The notes beneath the pieces were generated by a model. It had not been told where the DNA came from. It made no database searches and saw nothing but the letters and a program-made list of their open reading frames with translations. From positions 102,841,525-102,905,524 of the forward strand of contig NC_079147.1 in the NCBI RefSeq assembly GCF_945859685.1: a stretch of 64,000 nucleotides of DNA, written 5' to 3'. The DNA is from Eupeodes corollae (lineage: Eukaryota; Arthropoda; Insecta; Diptera; Syrphidae). A program made the position numbers and the translations under genes. Below, in pieces: positions 1-11,379 of this stretch; position 1 is the stretch's first letter; every line of letters starts with the position of its first letter.

Positions 1-26
1 CCGTACTTCAATATTTAGTTTCTAGT

Positions 27-480
27 TTAGTTTAGGGTCGAGTATAACTCCCAATTTTGCACTGGAAGACAATGATAGGATTTGACCGTTGAGTCGAGGT
101 AGCGTGAAGGGCGGTACTTTAGTTTTGGTGGTAAAGAGCAACAGTTCAGTTTTATTTTGGTAACTCCTAATCCACAACTCGTGGCCCAGCTGCTAACTTT
201 CTTCAAAGCTGACTCCGTGATTTCACTAATCACAGAGGTGTACTTTCCTGACACCAATAGCACCAAATTATCCGCGTAGGCTACCGCCTTCACTCCACAT
301 CTCTATAATTTAACGAAAATTGTATCCATGACCAGAATCTATAGAAGAGGCGAAAGGACACCATCCTGGAGTGTTCCCCTACTCACGTGTTTTGTTGCGA
401 TTGTATTGCCTATTGATATTGGTTGTTTGACAGATTTACAATTTGGAACAATTTGGCTGCATTCAATATCGTGTTCGATA
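27..480 (-). pseudogene. LOA/R1-like LINE reverse transcriptase fragment
   Basis: Two minus-strand reading frames join into part of a non-LTR reverse transcriptase. The piece at about 339-480 carries SRGTLQDGVLSPLL, the RT motif normally read as RGTPQGGVLSPLL. The piece at 27-293 carries VAYADNLVLLVSG, where the catalytic YADD has become YADN. A frame change separates them and no endonuclease or RNase H is present. The wording is close to LOA/R1 group LINEs, like the larger copy at 52.4-55 kb. It is a dead scrap that probably continues beyond the left edge of the window. Confidence 0.75.
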
Positions 481-591
481 GGTTGATTTTTGGATACCTT
501 GTTGATCGAGTTGGATAGCTTTATTGAGATAAAAACAACTTTCAGCTGTTCGCAAAAAGCAGAGAAACATTTCAGCTTCGAAGTCAAAATT

Positions 592-768
592 ATCGTGAGA
601 TTTTTTTATTTCTAATTCCTTCTCATCAAAAATTGACCCGTGTTCTTCAAAAACTTTTGCCATTTCTTGAAAAATGTTTATTCGCCGGGTTTTTGGGTCT
701 CGGAGCTGGCCCTTTATCTTTCTGCACTCCTCCAAGAAGAGCAGAATAGCTTCTTCATCGTATATTAT
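592..768 (-). pseudogene. Myb/SANT-like (MADF-like) DNA-binding domain fragment
   Basis: A minus-strand frame reads EECRKIKGQLRDPKTRR followed by IFQEMAKVFEEHG. This is the kind of helix-rich N-terminal Myb/SANT-like domain found in insect regulatory proteins and in Harbinger accessory proteins. The frame opens near 768 and loses similarity near 592, where it runs into the LINE scrap to its left. No ATG or second half is visible, so it is a fragment. The assignment rests on general resemblance only. Confidence 0.4.
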
Positions 769-1099
769 GAACAGAACATCCTCAAATACAACTTCAACTA
801 AGATGTTGTATTATTTTGTTTACCAACAAATACAAAAAGCTGAAATCAATTTTCAAGTTTCATGAAATTCAGCCATGTGTTGAATAAGCTGTTCTGTCAG
901 ATACTTTCATATGTACATACCCCAGAAATTCTTGGATACCTTTGGATTCCTTTTTTAACATCTCAGCTGTTACTTTGCGTAAAACACTAATAAAAAGGTA
1001 TCCTGATACCCTATCGGTCTGAGATTGAACGCAGCCAAATGTACCAGTAAATATAAATATTATTGACAATGTGAATTTTTTCGATTTTATGAAGTAACA

Positions 1100-3073
1100 A
1101 GTACTTATAAGTTGAAAAAACGGTTTAGATCAAATATGGCACACCATGCAGATCGGTTTTACGGAGGTATCCATACTACTATCCAAAATTTTCCCGACAA
1201 CAGCAGTGACGAAGATCTATCGGATGATGAGCACGAGGTGAACAAAAATCTTCCGGCACTATATATTCCAGAGTCTGATGAATCCGATTGGGAATCAGAG
1301 GATAATATTCCTCTATCCCAGATGATACCTCCCTCAAGTAGAAGTGCGAGAGCTGAAAACCCCCGATGGCGGGATGGGTTTTTGGAAAAAGGTGATCATG
1401 AAACCGCATTCACAGGTGATACGACATTACCTGAGGAAATAAGGAGCTTGGATACGCCAGTACAATTCTACAAGTACTCGTTTACAGACTAAATGTTCAA
1501 ATATATAGAGCAAGAAACTATCCGATACTCCTGTGAAAAACGTCCCGAAAAGATTGCCCATATTACAGCAATGGAACTTGAACAGTTTGTTGGAAAATGC
1601 CTGTACATGTCCATCGTACAGTTACCATCAACTAGGTTTTATTGGAATGAAAGCCTAGGTTACCCAAAAATTAACTCGGTAATGGCATGTAACCGCTTCG
1701 AAGAAATAAAAAGATTCATACATTTCAACACCAAAGTACCCAAAGGACATGATCCCCTTCACAAAATAAGACCATTCTTGGACCAAACAAGGCAGAGACT
1801 CCTTACTGTCCCTAGAGAAGAGTATATGGCAGTAGATGAACAAATCATACCAATCAAAAGCAGATGTATGCGGCAATACAACCCAAAAAAACCACACAAA
1901 TGGGGATATAAAAATTTTGTTCTCAGTGGTAGCTCTGGATTCAGCTACGACTTTGAACTTTATACTGGAGCCCAAGGTCATGTACAGTTGGTAACCGATT
2001 TGCCAAAGATTAGTACATCCAGTGACGTTGTTGTTTGACTGACGAGAACTATTCCCGACGGATATAACTACAAATTATTCTTTGACAACTGGTACACGTC
2101 CTTACCGATGTTGACTTATCTTGCAAAGAAAGCGATTTTACCGCTAGAAACAATAAAAGCCAATCGGATTTCGGGATATAAAGTTCCTACCGAAAAGGAA
2201 TTGAAAAAAAAAGGAAGAGGTGCAACTGTGGAAAAACTGGTGACAATTGATAACCTGGATATTTCTGTGGTAACATGGTTTGACAAAAGAATTGTGAACC
2301 TTGCTTCGACATATGTCGGCAGCAAACCGTCTTTTGAAGTACAACGCTTCAACAAAAAAAGAAAAGAGCTACCAAACTGTATCATGTCCAAAGGCTGCCA
2401 TGGCATATAATCGGCATATGGGTGGAGTTGATCTGTTGGATGCTCTTCTTGGCTACTATAGAATACAAATTAGATCAAAAAATTTTACCACAGGATATTC
2501 TTCCACATGATCGACATGACAGCCATGAATGCGTCGCTATTGTACAGACGAACTCTTGATTGTTCTGAGGCGTGGCTGCCACTAGCAGATTTTAAGTGCG
2601 CGGTAGCCGAAGATTTATGCCATGCCCGCAAACCAAGTACAACAAACATGGAGAATAATCTACAATTGAAGAAATTGAAGGGACCTGTTGCCATAATGCC
2701 ATCGCAGGACGTTCGATTAGATCAATTAGATCACCTTCCTGTTTGGACCACAAGAAAGCAGTGTAAGGTTCCAGACTGCCCTGGAAGATCTTATGTGGAG
2801 TGCCGAAAATGCAAAGTAAATCTTTGTTTGAATGAGAAAATAAACTGTTTCACGATATTCCATACTACATAGTTTTTTGATTTAATTTATTGAAAAATGT
2901 TTTGTTTCATTTCTGCTCAATGTGCCATATATGATCCAAACCGGAAATCGCAAAATTCTCCACTTTTTTTTCAAAAAAATCTAAATTCCTGAAACACGTG
3001 TTTTTTAATTATAATTAACTATCACATATATTTTTTTCATGAAGAAAAAAAAAATCCAGCAGTAAAGGGTTAA
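1100..3073 (+). mobile_element. piggyBac-like element, left end lost
   Basis: The broken transposase is followed by an AT-rich tail that ends AGTAAAGGG directly before TTAA at 3070-3073. An ending in GGG next to TTAA is the hallmark of a piggyBac right end. I could not find the matching TTAACCC left end, so the element has lost its left terminus. The left coordinate is approximate. Confidence 0.65.
1112..2872 (+). pseudogene. piggyBac-family transposase, broken
   Basis: Consecutive plus-strand frames reconstruct a piggyBac (DDE_Tnp_1_7) transposase. The acidic N-terminus (1137-1490) is followed by a stop at 1490-1492. The catalytic region contains VDEQIIPIKS and, after further frame breaks, FDNWYTSLPMLTYLAKKAI and NRHMGGVDLLD. 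The C-terminal cysteine-rich domain lies at 2744-2872 (CKVPDCPGRSYVECRKCKV then NCF..FH). There are at least four interruptions: the stop at 1490, a stop at 2036-2038, and frameshifts near 2100, 2390 and 2500. Transposases of this family move DNA into TTAA sites in the nucleus. This copy cannot encode the protein. Confidence 0.88.
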
Positions 3074-3226
3074 CTTTTTGGTCCGATAAGAAAGCCTGTT
3101 GATTTATGTATGTAAAGAGTGCATACAAGAAAAAAATTGAAAATAATTGTGTATAATAGTTATAACATTTTATTTTCCCTAAATGCATACGAAAAATAAA
3201 AACAGGCTGGGATGCGACCCACACTG

Positions 3227-4300
3227 ATAACTTCCCATCCCGTCTGTTTGCGCACTATTTTTTGTAGATTTTGTTTTTTATGAAAAAACGGACCAATACC
3301 TCAAAGTTTTGAAAAGCTATTTGAGTCGAAAGTAAATTTTTATAAAGTTTTATTACAAAAGTAAAAAACTACCAATTCGATTTTTTTCAAAACTTTACTG
3401 AATGTTGAAAACAATATTTCTTATAAGATAAAATTAGTTTGAAGCCAATATTTAAAATTTTTAAAAGGATATTTGAGTCGAAAATCAATTTTTACCAACT
3501 TTTGTTAATTTTTTTCGGTTTTTAATTTTTTGTAAAAAAACTGTCCATTCGATTTTTTTCAAAATTTTACTGAATGTTGACAACAATATTTTTTGAAAGA
3601 TAAATTTTTACCAACTTTTGTTATTTTTTTTCGGTTTTTAATTTTTTGTAAAAAAACTGTCAATTTGAATTTTCTCAAAATTTGTCCTAATGTTGAAAAC
3701 AATATTTTTATAAGTATAAAATAGTTAGAAGCTATTATCTCAATTTTTTGAAAAGATATTTGAGTCGAAAATCAATTTTTACCAACTTTTATACATATTT
3801 TTTTTAGGTTTCTATTTTTTGTAAAAAAAACTGTCAATCCTTCGTTGCACAAAATCGTTTTAGAGATGAAATATTGATTTAAAAAAAAAACCGTTATATT
3901 GATTTTTTTCAAAAAATATAGCTGTTTGGTATCACGTTACAATATATTATATAAAATTTAATTCAAGTCTCTAGCGTTTTTGGTTAGTAAGATATTTAGG
4001 GTTAACCAAAATTTTCACCTTTTTTCAAACTGCTATGGTAAAAAAAACACCCACGCGATTTTTCTGAGAGCCCTTTCTGCATCTTTCTGTCTTATTATCT
4101 GTATAACAAAATTTATTTGAAGTCGATATCTCTTCTGGTTCTTGAGCTATGGAGGACGAAAAAAACAAACGTACGTACACACGCACATCTTTCTAAAAAT
4201 CTTTTATTTCGACTCTAGGGACCTTGAAACGTCGAGAAATGTCAAAATTTTCAATTTGACAAATCGGACCCATTACAATAACTTCCTATGGGAAATTAAT
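3227..4300. repeat. Repeat-rich non-autonomous element (AT-rich, no ORF)
   Basis: The block opens with AACTTCCCATC and closes with a near-inverted CTTCCTATGGGAAATT. Inside, a degenerate unit recurs at about 3318, 3470 and 3755, each time with GATATTTGAGTCGAAAATCA or a close variant, followed by blocks reading TTTTTCGG and CTGTCAAT. The last 100 bp reappear inverted at 9004-9095. There is no coding potential. A non-autonomous DNA element or part of a satellite-bearing element is likely; the class is unknown. Confidence 0.5.
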
Positions 4301-4458
4301 TAAGTAGTGTAGTTTTCAATTTTGCACTAACATTTGATAAAGTTATTTTTAAGTGCTTGCTTTTAGTTTTTCAGTTACAAAAATCTCAATTTTTTTTAAT
4401 AAGCTACGACATTTCTGGTCTATAGGTCTTGTTTGTTTAAGATCAAATTCCGCATGTA

Positions 4459-6092
4459 CAGTTGTGTTCATAAAAATAGCAGTGCTCTCCAAATAAAACA
4501 AAAAGGCCTTCAATATCAACGTTATAAAATATTTCATTAAACTTCTAATAACAAACTAAAATATTTTATTCATAAAAACATAAAATAAGTATTATTGATT
4601 TTTTACCGTTACCTTTGTCACAGTAAAAACTGTTTTTAAATATATGGCTGTTCATAAAAATAACAGTGCATGACAAAGTACTAGATCTATTACGTCAGAA
4701 GTAAGAAAAAATGAAAGAAGTTATATGAAAGTATACAAATAATGTTTTATGAACTGCGTTCTAAACATCCCCCTACAAATTTTCGATGAGTTTAAGGTCG
4801 GGGGATTAAGCGGGCCACTCCTAAACGGATAACTTCTTCTGCGCAAACCATGATTTTGCATTTTTTGACGTATGCTTTGGGTCAAAATCTTGTTAGTATA
4901 CCCAAACCAACGGCATTTCCTCTTCAGAATAGTATAACATAACCTTCTCGAGAATTTTCACATACTTGGTTGCATCCCTTATACTCCCGATGGGATTAAT
5001 AGGCCTGACCCCGTAGTATGGGTCATAGTCTTGTTGGTATACCCAAACTAACGGCATTTCCTCTTCAGCATAGGATAACATAACCTCCTCGAGAATTTTC
5101 ACATACTCGGTTGCATCTCTTATACCCCCGATGGGATTGATAGGCCCGACCCCGTAGTATGAAAAGCAAGCCCATATCATAATTTTTACTCCACCATGCT
5201 TCACTGTTTTTATAGTGTACCGTGGATCGTATGCTGCATTTGGCAGTCTTCTCACATATTTTCGACGACCCTTGGACCCAAAAAGGACGACTTTGCTTTC
5301 ACCGCTCCACACAACATTCCTCTATTTATCTTTTGCCCAATCTCTATGTGTTTTAACAAACTCAATTCTCTTTGCCACATGCCTTTTCGTAAAGAATTGT
5401 ACCTTGCGTGGACTTTGGGCTGTTAACTTCGCTTATAAAAGACGTCTTCGTATTGTGACAGCGTTAACAGGCACTTAAAGTCTATTTCTTATTTTCCTAG
5501 AGCCTATGAAAGGGTTCTGTTTTGCTAACTGAACAATTTTTTTTATAGTTCTCTCAGTAGTCATCCTGTTTGGGCCTGACGTTTTCGGTTTATTTTTCCA
5601 TTTTAAGGCTTTACTGACCATTTCTGCTAAGCAGCCCAATATGTCTTGAATATTTTGGAAGGTTTTTCCCTCCAAACGCAGTTTTCGAATAAGTTTTCGA
5701 ATTTCTTCGGGACTGTGTCTTGACCGTCCCATTGTTTATTTTTGAGCTAATATTTATTAATTTTTTATATACTAATAAGTTACAAATACTTAAAATTAAA
5801 TAGTAAAATAATTACTTACCGAAAAATAAAACAAAATGAATTTTTAACACTTTTAAATTATAAAATCAAAAACACTGCTATTTTTATGAACACTCTATAT
5901 CCAGAAAGCTTGAAATAATTTTTGTTCACCGGGAAAAGTAGGGTATAACTTTAAGCTAAAAGTCTCTTATATGAAAACGAAAGACCGTTGCAAATAACAT
6001 GTTAATTTGTTTTTAAGAACTTCTGTTATTTAAATAATTGACAATTTTATAAAATTTGACCAGCACTGCTATTTTTATGAACACAACAACTG
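4459..6092 (-). mobile_element. Tc1-like element with IR/DR ends and TA target duplication
   Basis: Both ends match: the left reads TA then CAGTTGTGTTCATAAAAA, and the inverted right end reads TA then CAGTTGTTGTGTTCAT. TA dinucleotides lie at 4457-4458 and 6093-6094. A second internal copy of the core (GTTCATAAAAATAACAGTG near 4650, inverted near 5875) gives the IR/DR layout known from Minos, Paris and Sleeping Beauty type Tc1 elements. The 1634 bp length is normal for the family. A broken transposase lies inside on the minus strand. Confidence 0.9.
4740..5732 (-). pseudogene. Tc1-like transposase, broken, with internal duplication
   Basis: The minus-strand start MGRSRHSPEEIRKLIRKL at 5732 begins the paired helix-turn-helix DNA-binding domain. 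The catalytic half follows at 5312 (VLFGSKGRRKYVRR, then VKHGGVKIMIWACFS). A 141-bp tandem duplication at about 4897-5178 repeats the stretch ending EEEMPLVWVYQQD. The end carries DPKHTSKNAKSWF and SPDLKLIENL with several stops (about 4780-4890). Stops and frameshifts make it non-functional. Confidence 0.85.
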
Positions 6093-6561
6093 TACCTACT
6101 ACATGGAACAATTTTAAAAATAAATATTGAAGCTTTAAAAAGTAGTAACGTGATATTTATTTTGTTTCAAGTTTAAAAATCAATAATTAACGACCGTAAA
6201 TAATTTAAATAGTAACAACTATTAAGAGAATGATAAAGAATAACGTTACACACAAATATGCATGTAAATTTGATTTGTTTCCAATAATTCATTAACTGCA
6301 CTCAAAATAGATAAAGTAAATGATGTCATCAAATTTTCTTTAATTTGTGTCTTATTTAAGAATAGAACGTAGAAACGTATGCAGGTACGTTTGCTTAAAA
6401 AATGTGTGTGAAGTCTATCATCATCAATTCCATATGGCTACTTTTATTATGATTATACAGTTTAAAAGACAATGGAGCTTAACATAAATTATGTTAATAT
6501 AATATTTATAACACCTATAGGTAGGTTTAAACTTAAACAAAACAATAACAGAAAAACTTAC

Positions 6562-7371
6562 CTTCAATATGTTTCACAATAGCTCGTATTATTGTTCCAT
6601 GTGCCAAAACTAATACTCTCTTCCGGCCTTTAATTTCTGTAACAATTTCACTCTCCCAATAAGGCACGACTCGATGCATAACCGATTCAAGAGTTTCAGC
6701 ATCAGGAAACTCATCAGCTGGGATGTCAGCGAAATTCGGATTATTTCTGATTGCAGCATAATAAGGACTCGATGTATCCATAATTGGTGGTGGGACATTA
6801 AAGCTTCTGCGCCAAATTTGTACCTGTAGGATAGAAAAAACAATCTTAAAACTTTTATACATTTTAATTGTTGATTTTGAAAAACAACCTTTTCTTCGCC
6901 ATACTTCTCAGCCATTTGTCTCTTATTGAGACCAGTTAAGTCTCCATAATGTCTCTCATTTAATCTCCAATTTGAACGTACTGGAATCCTCGAGCACTCC
7001 AAAGCATTCAAGACGATTTCCAAAGATTGTTGAGCACGCTTCAATGCCGATGTAAATGCTACATCGAATTTCAAAGAGTGTTGTCGTAGAGCTGCAGCTG
7101 AAATAGCAGACGCATCCGATTTACCTAGAGTCGAAAAACAAAACAAAAACACAATGACATTGACATTGTGATTGTGGTGTGGTGAGCTATGACTTGCGAG
7201 AACAAAACAAAGAATCTAAATAAAAACACGCAAATGCGATGCGTTTTAACTCGACGACGCGACGCTCTTACCTTTTTCACTCAAATTCACATCGTGCCAT
7301 CCACAAAATAAATTTAATTTATTCCACTCACTTTCGCCGTGTCGAAGGAAAACAACTTTAACGAGTTCCAT
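6562..7371 (-). CDS. Phosphoglycerate mutase, three exons seen, last exon not found
   Basis: Cofactor-dependent phosphoglycerate mutase interconverts 3- and 2-phosphoglycerate in cytosolic glycolysis. Visible minus-strand exons are 7272-7371 (ATG at 7371), 6889-7124 and 6562-6823, with GT..AG introns that keep the frame for 199 codons. The N-terminus reads MELVKVVFLRHGESEWN with the catalytic histidine at residue 11. TSALKRAQQS, WRLNERHYGDLTGLNK and IWRRSFNVPPP follow. The second catalytic histidine sits in VLVLAHGTIIRA, where the usual text is AHGNSLRG, so this is somewhat diverged and may be a paralogue like Drosophila Pglym87. After HIEG a good donor (GTAAGT) follows, but the expected final exon of about 55 codons is not seen to the left. 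Confidence 0.88.
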
Positions 7372-8696
7372 TTTTTAACCACCAATCCACCAACCACTAG
7401 AAACACTACATTCACATTTACTATAAACTGGAGACTAGGTATATCTTTAACATCAACCGGAAACTACTGCTTGCGCGTCCGCGTCCGTTTAAACACAAAC
7501 AGAAACACTTAAAAGTTAATAAATTAATGTGATGTGGTGGATTTGATATGTGATATGTGAACTGTGAAGTGAATAAAGAGCCTGCAAGCTGCAAAGAGTC
7601 CAAGCTCTTTAGTCTTTTCGATTCCAACTGAGAAAAACAAAAAATCTATTAAAAGTGCAAAGAAAAAGATTGATAAATAGAAGAGGAACGAGGAGATTCG
7701 AGATGAGGTTGAGAATTGAGATTGACGCAAGGCGAAGGCGAAGGCAAGGCACTCCAATGACAAACTAAACTAGAGGTGGTATAAACATTGTACAAGCTAG
7801 AACGAGACACAATAATGGTTCTTTTCTATTACAGAACAAAAACAAAAAACACCCAAACCCAAAAGACTTCTTATTTCAGCTTTCAGCACACCCAGCGAGC
7901 GCTCAAATAGGTTGAGTAGGATTTTATTTTCATGAGAGTGTAGGTATAGAATCGAGTGTTATTCTGTTTCCGAGCCGAGTGCCGACTTCTACTGGGCTTC
8001 TTGACTATGTTTACGGTTCGATTAATTGGATACAAGTTATATAGGGGTTCTATTTATTACGGCCACGACCAATATAAGGTAGTGGCTCTGATTCTGGCTA
8101 TTGAATATTGAATTGAATTGAATATTGATATTGATATGACACTAGGTATGGAGGAGAGAAATGTTGTTTTGTTTACATTTACATTATTGTTATTTTTAAA
8201 AAAGGAAGAAAAACTCTGTAGCGGTGTTTTGGCGTTTGCTGACTGTTGGCTCTAGTGGGTGTTTTTTCTTTAGCCAATTTGATTCAAATGTTAGTACGTA
8301 AACAATAGTAGAAAAAGAGTGACATTATAAAATATTTATTATTATTATTATTTATTTGCAGATACACAAAAGCTATTTGGTAATTTGTTAAAAGTTTTTT
8401 TTTTTTTTATTTTTACAGAGCTTAGCTGCGAGGACTATTAGCTCTGATATTAACATAATCAAACTTTATATTGGAGATTTCATATGAGTTCATTAATTAT
8501 TTGGATATTTTTTTTAAATTTGGAGTTTTTATATATTAAGTTTTTTGAAATTGCATTTAATTGTTTTTTTTTGTTTCGTTACAGTTTTTAAAAAAATGTT
8601 GTAAATTGCGTGTTACGTTACAAGAGGAGCATTCGGAAGTGTTTAGTTTTTTAAGAAGATGTTCGTGTGTGATTGAAGTGTGTCCAAGTCTTATAA
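7372..8696. other. Intergenic upstream of phosphoglycerate mutase
   Basis: This holds the 5' flank of the minus-strand mutase gene. I see no convincing ORF, RNA gene or element. It contains simple AT/GAAT repeats near 8100-8140 and T-rich stretches at 8330-8420. Promoter elements for the mutase must lie in its left part, but no clear TATA box can be assigned. Confidence 0.5.
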
Positions 8697-8976
8697 TAAA
8701 TAAATTAGCTGGCGCACCAGTCCATGAAGAACCAGGGCCTACTGCCTAGTGACTTACAACTCACAACCATTCCTGTGTGTGAGTAATGTTGTCAGAGATG
8801 TAAGGGACCTACAGTTTATATGCTGGATCCGAATGGCTAATTTGAGAAAGCACTTTTCATGACAAGAATTACTCTTAGAAGATTTGCCAATTCCTCGCAA
8901 GAGGCAGTACCCGTGAAAAAAAGTTAAATGGCACAGCCAGGGATTGAACCCAAAGACCCCTTGGATGACAGTCCTC
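8697..8976 (-). mobile_element. tRNA-derived SINE copy, 5' truncated
   Basis: Read on the minus strand this copy has the B box GGGTTCAATCCCTGG, the body with TACTGCCTCTTGCGAGGAAT and ACTAGGCAGTAGGCCCTGGT, and a tail of ATTTATTTA type. The tRNA head begins only at ACTGTCATCC, so roughly the first 35 bases are missing. It belongs to the same family as the copies at 15.4/21.3, 38.3, 43.4 and 58.5 kb. Confidence 0.85.
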
Positions 8977-9003
8977 GAGGATGGGATCTATCGCTGTTGA
9001 TTT

Positions 9004-9100
9004 TCTTATTAACTTCCCATAGGAAGTTATTGTAATGGGTCCGATTTGTCAAATTGAAAATTTTGACATTTCTCCACGTTTCAAGGTCTGTTTGTACGTC
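9004..9100 (-). repeat. Inverted copy of the end of the 3.2-4.3 kb element
   Basis: AACTTCCCATAGGAAGTT followed by ATTGTAATGGGTCCGATTTG is the reverse complement of the right end of the element at 3227-4300. Only the terminal 100 bp or so is shared. It abuts the truncated end of the SINE at 8976. Confidence 0.7.
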
Positions 9101-9115
9101 CAGCAACTTTGTCCG

Positions 9116-9213
9116 CATTACATATTTTTTTTTTGGATAGTAGTATTAAAAAACCTGAGCTGTACATTACATATTTTTTTTTTGGATAGTAGTATTAAAA
9201 AACCTGAGCTGTA
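9116..9213. repeat. 49-bp tandem duplication
   Basis: A 49-bp unit starting CATTACATATTTTTTT and ending CCTGAGCTGTA occurs twice head to tail without visible mismatch, which points to a recent duplication. Confidence 0.85.
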
Positions 9214-9417
9214 CTTTTTTTACGTATGTTTTTACACTTCAGAATTTTCAGAAAGTAGTAAGCTTATAGGAAGCGTCAAACTACGATCAGAGGCTCATCA
9301 TAAGTGCATGTGTGAGTTGTTAGTAAAAAATAATACAAATATAGCCTAACACACGCACAAAATACAAAACAAAATTAGCATTTAACTATTACAGAACAAA
9401 AAATAAAATGAGAACGA

Positions 9418-10860
9418 TTACGATAGTGGAGCACTGGTTCTAAACAATGATTTTAATCCCACCTTATTTAAATTTAAATCTATCGATGAACAGTTTAAGT
9501 TATATAAAATGCTCATTCGACTTAAAGCTTCATTCTTGCCATAGTTAGTTCTATGGAAGTCAATATGTATAAAATCAAATGTGCGCAGGTGATGAGTTTC
9601 GCCCCCGTAATTCAAATGTACACAAGAAAGCAAATAAGGTGCATTAATTTCACCATTAATGAGTTGATGAAAAAATACTAAGTCATTATTAACACGCCTT
9701 TGATGGAGAGATTGCATTTGAAGAAGTAGAATACGATGTTCATAGGGAGGCAGATCATAGGGATCTTCCCAAGGAAGACCTTTTAGGGCAAAGCGAATGA
9801 AATTATGTTGAATTGATTCAATACGTTTTCTATGAATTTCGTAATAGGGAGTCCATACCTGCGAAGCATATTCAAGATGAGGACGAACATGGCAATTATA
9901 CAAAGAAAGGGTAACATAGGGATCATTGAACTCCTTTGCCCAGCGTTTTATAAAACCAAGCATAGAATTTGCCTTATTAACAATAAAATTAATGTGATGT
10001 ATAAACTCTAAGTTTGAACAGAAATGTACACCTAAATCTTTAAATGTGGAGACACGACAGAGTTTTTGCTGTGATATACAGTAGTCAAATACGTTACTGA
10101 TTAGTTTTTTAGTAAAAGTTATAGTCTGGCATTTTAAAGGGTTGAGTAAAAGGCTATTTTTCCCACACCAAAATGTGAAACTATCAATATCGGCTTGTAA
10201 AACAATACGATCATGGTTGGACTTTATTATTTTGAAAATCTTCATATCGTCAGCAAAGATGAGAAGTTCACTCGAGCGTAGACATGACGATACATCGTTA
10301 ATAGACAGGATGAACAGAAAAAGGCCAAGATGGCTTCCCTGGGGAACACCAGATTGAGCAACAAAAGGTTCAGAATGACAATTTCTAAATTTTACCACAT
10401 AGGATCTGTTTTCAAGGTATGACTTAACCCAAGCTAAGAAAAATGGTGGAAAACCAAGAGCCTTAAGTTTAAATAAATAATTCCGTGGCTAAGTTGATCA
10501 AAAGCTTTAGAAAAGTCAGTGTATACACAGTCAACTTCATAACCTTGTTCTAAAGCGTTTGAACATATGTTTGAGAATGGGAGGAGATTAGTAACGGTTG
10601 ATCTTTTTTTCACAAAACCATGTTGCTGTTCGCAAATTATATTTTTACTAATATATGCTACGCTTTCACAAACAACTTGTTCAAATACTTTAGGAATGCA
10701 AGAAAGCTTTGCAATGGGCCTGTAGCTGCTTATATCCGACTTGTTACCTTTCTTGAAAATTGGTGTTAGAAATGACTTCTTCCATATACTGGGAAATTTG
10801 CCTTTTTTTAGAGAAAGTTTGAATAAAAACGTAAGGGGTTGAACTATGTTTCAAAGTTTC
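9418..10860 (-). pseudogene. Jockey/CR1-like LINE reverse transcriptase fragment
   Basis: The minus-strand frame 10398-9418 (326 codons) is a C-terminal half of a non-LTR reverse transcriptase: SGVPQGSHLGLFLFIL, IFADDMKIF (catalytic FADD intact), then the thumb region with VRPHLEYASQVWTPYY. Upstream in broken frames to about 10860 are the fingers: YRPIAKLSCIPKVFEQ and VYTDFSKAFDQLSHG. The endonuclease and ORF1 are missing, as expected for a 5'-truncated LINE. The related fragment at 38.7-39.7 kb is a more decayed relative. Confidence 0.88.
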
Positions 10861-10929
10861 AATTGTGCCGAGATGAGATGAGGCCATACTAAGTGTGATT
10901 GCCATAGGTTAAGTTAGGTTAGGTTAATA

Positions 10930-11320
10930 CATTTTAAGAAAGAGATAGGTTACTGCAATACATTTGTATATACGACGTTTTGTTTTCCTTCCTTGGCCAG
11001 AACGCAAAGATTTTGTAGGTTTGAGACTCTTGAGCACTCTACATATAATTGTCCATATTGAAAACAGTTTTTTTCCTTTTTTCAGTTTGTTTTGCTATTC
11101 CAGTCATGATTATAGCTTTTATAATATTTCTTCATAGGTGAGTAATCTGTAGCCGTACACCATTACATAACTTTGATGCGTCAAGATTTCTCATTGACAG
11201 GACTAAAACACCAACCTTCAATCTAAACTTATGAGAAGGCACCCCTAATAATTCCAAAGAATAAAGAAACTCTATGGGATATTAAAGCAACCGCCCGCTC
11301 CTCAGCCGAAACAGAATTAT
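10930..11320 (-). pseudogene. Helitron helicase remnant
   Basis: Broken minus-strand frames give the end of a Helitron PIF1-like helicase. HKFRLKVGVLVLSMRNLDA and KLCNGVRLQITHL lie near 11150-11230, then FQYGQLYVECSRVSNL and NVVYTNVLQ near 10960-11060. This matches the Helitron order LKVGxPIMLLRNL..KLCNGTRL..GQLYVALSRV. There are stops and frame changes, and no Rep domain is seen. The downstream 3' hairpin end is not resolved. Confidence 0.72.
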
Positions 11321-11379
11321 CAGACAGACCCAGTGAATTATTTGTTGTACCTACGTAGCTCGTGTTTTGCGATGAAATG

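Noticed and set aside
4349..4537. Last exon of phosphoglycerate mutase or another gene next to the Tc1-like element
   Set aside because: The text (AEFDLKQTRPIDQK) does not match the mutase C-terminus, and the frame continues into the element's inverted end.
8561..8749. Plus-strand frame of 62 codons before the SINE
   Set aside because: It starts in a T-rich tract and runs into the SINE tail; no protein features.
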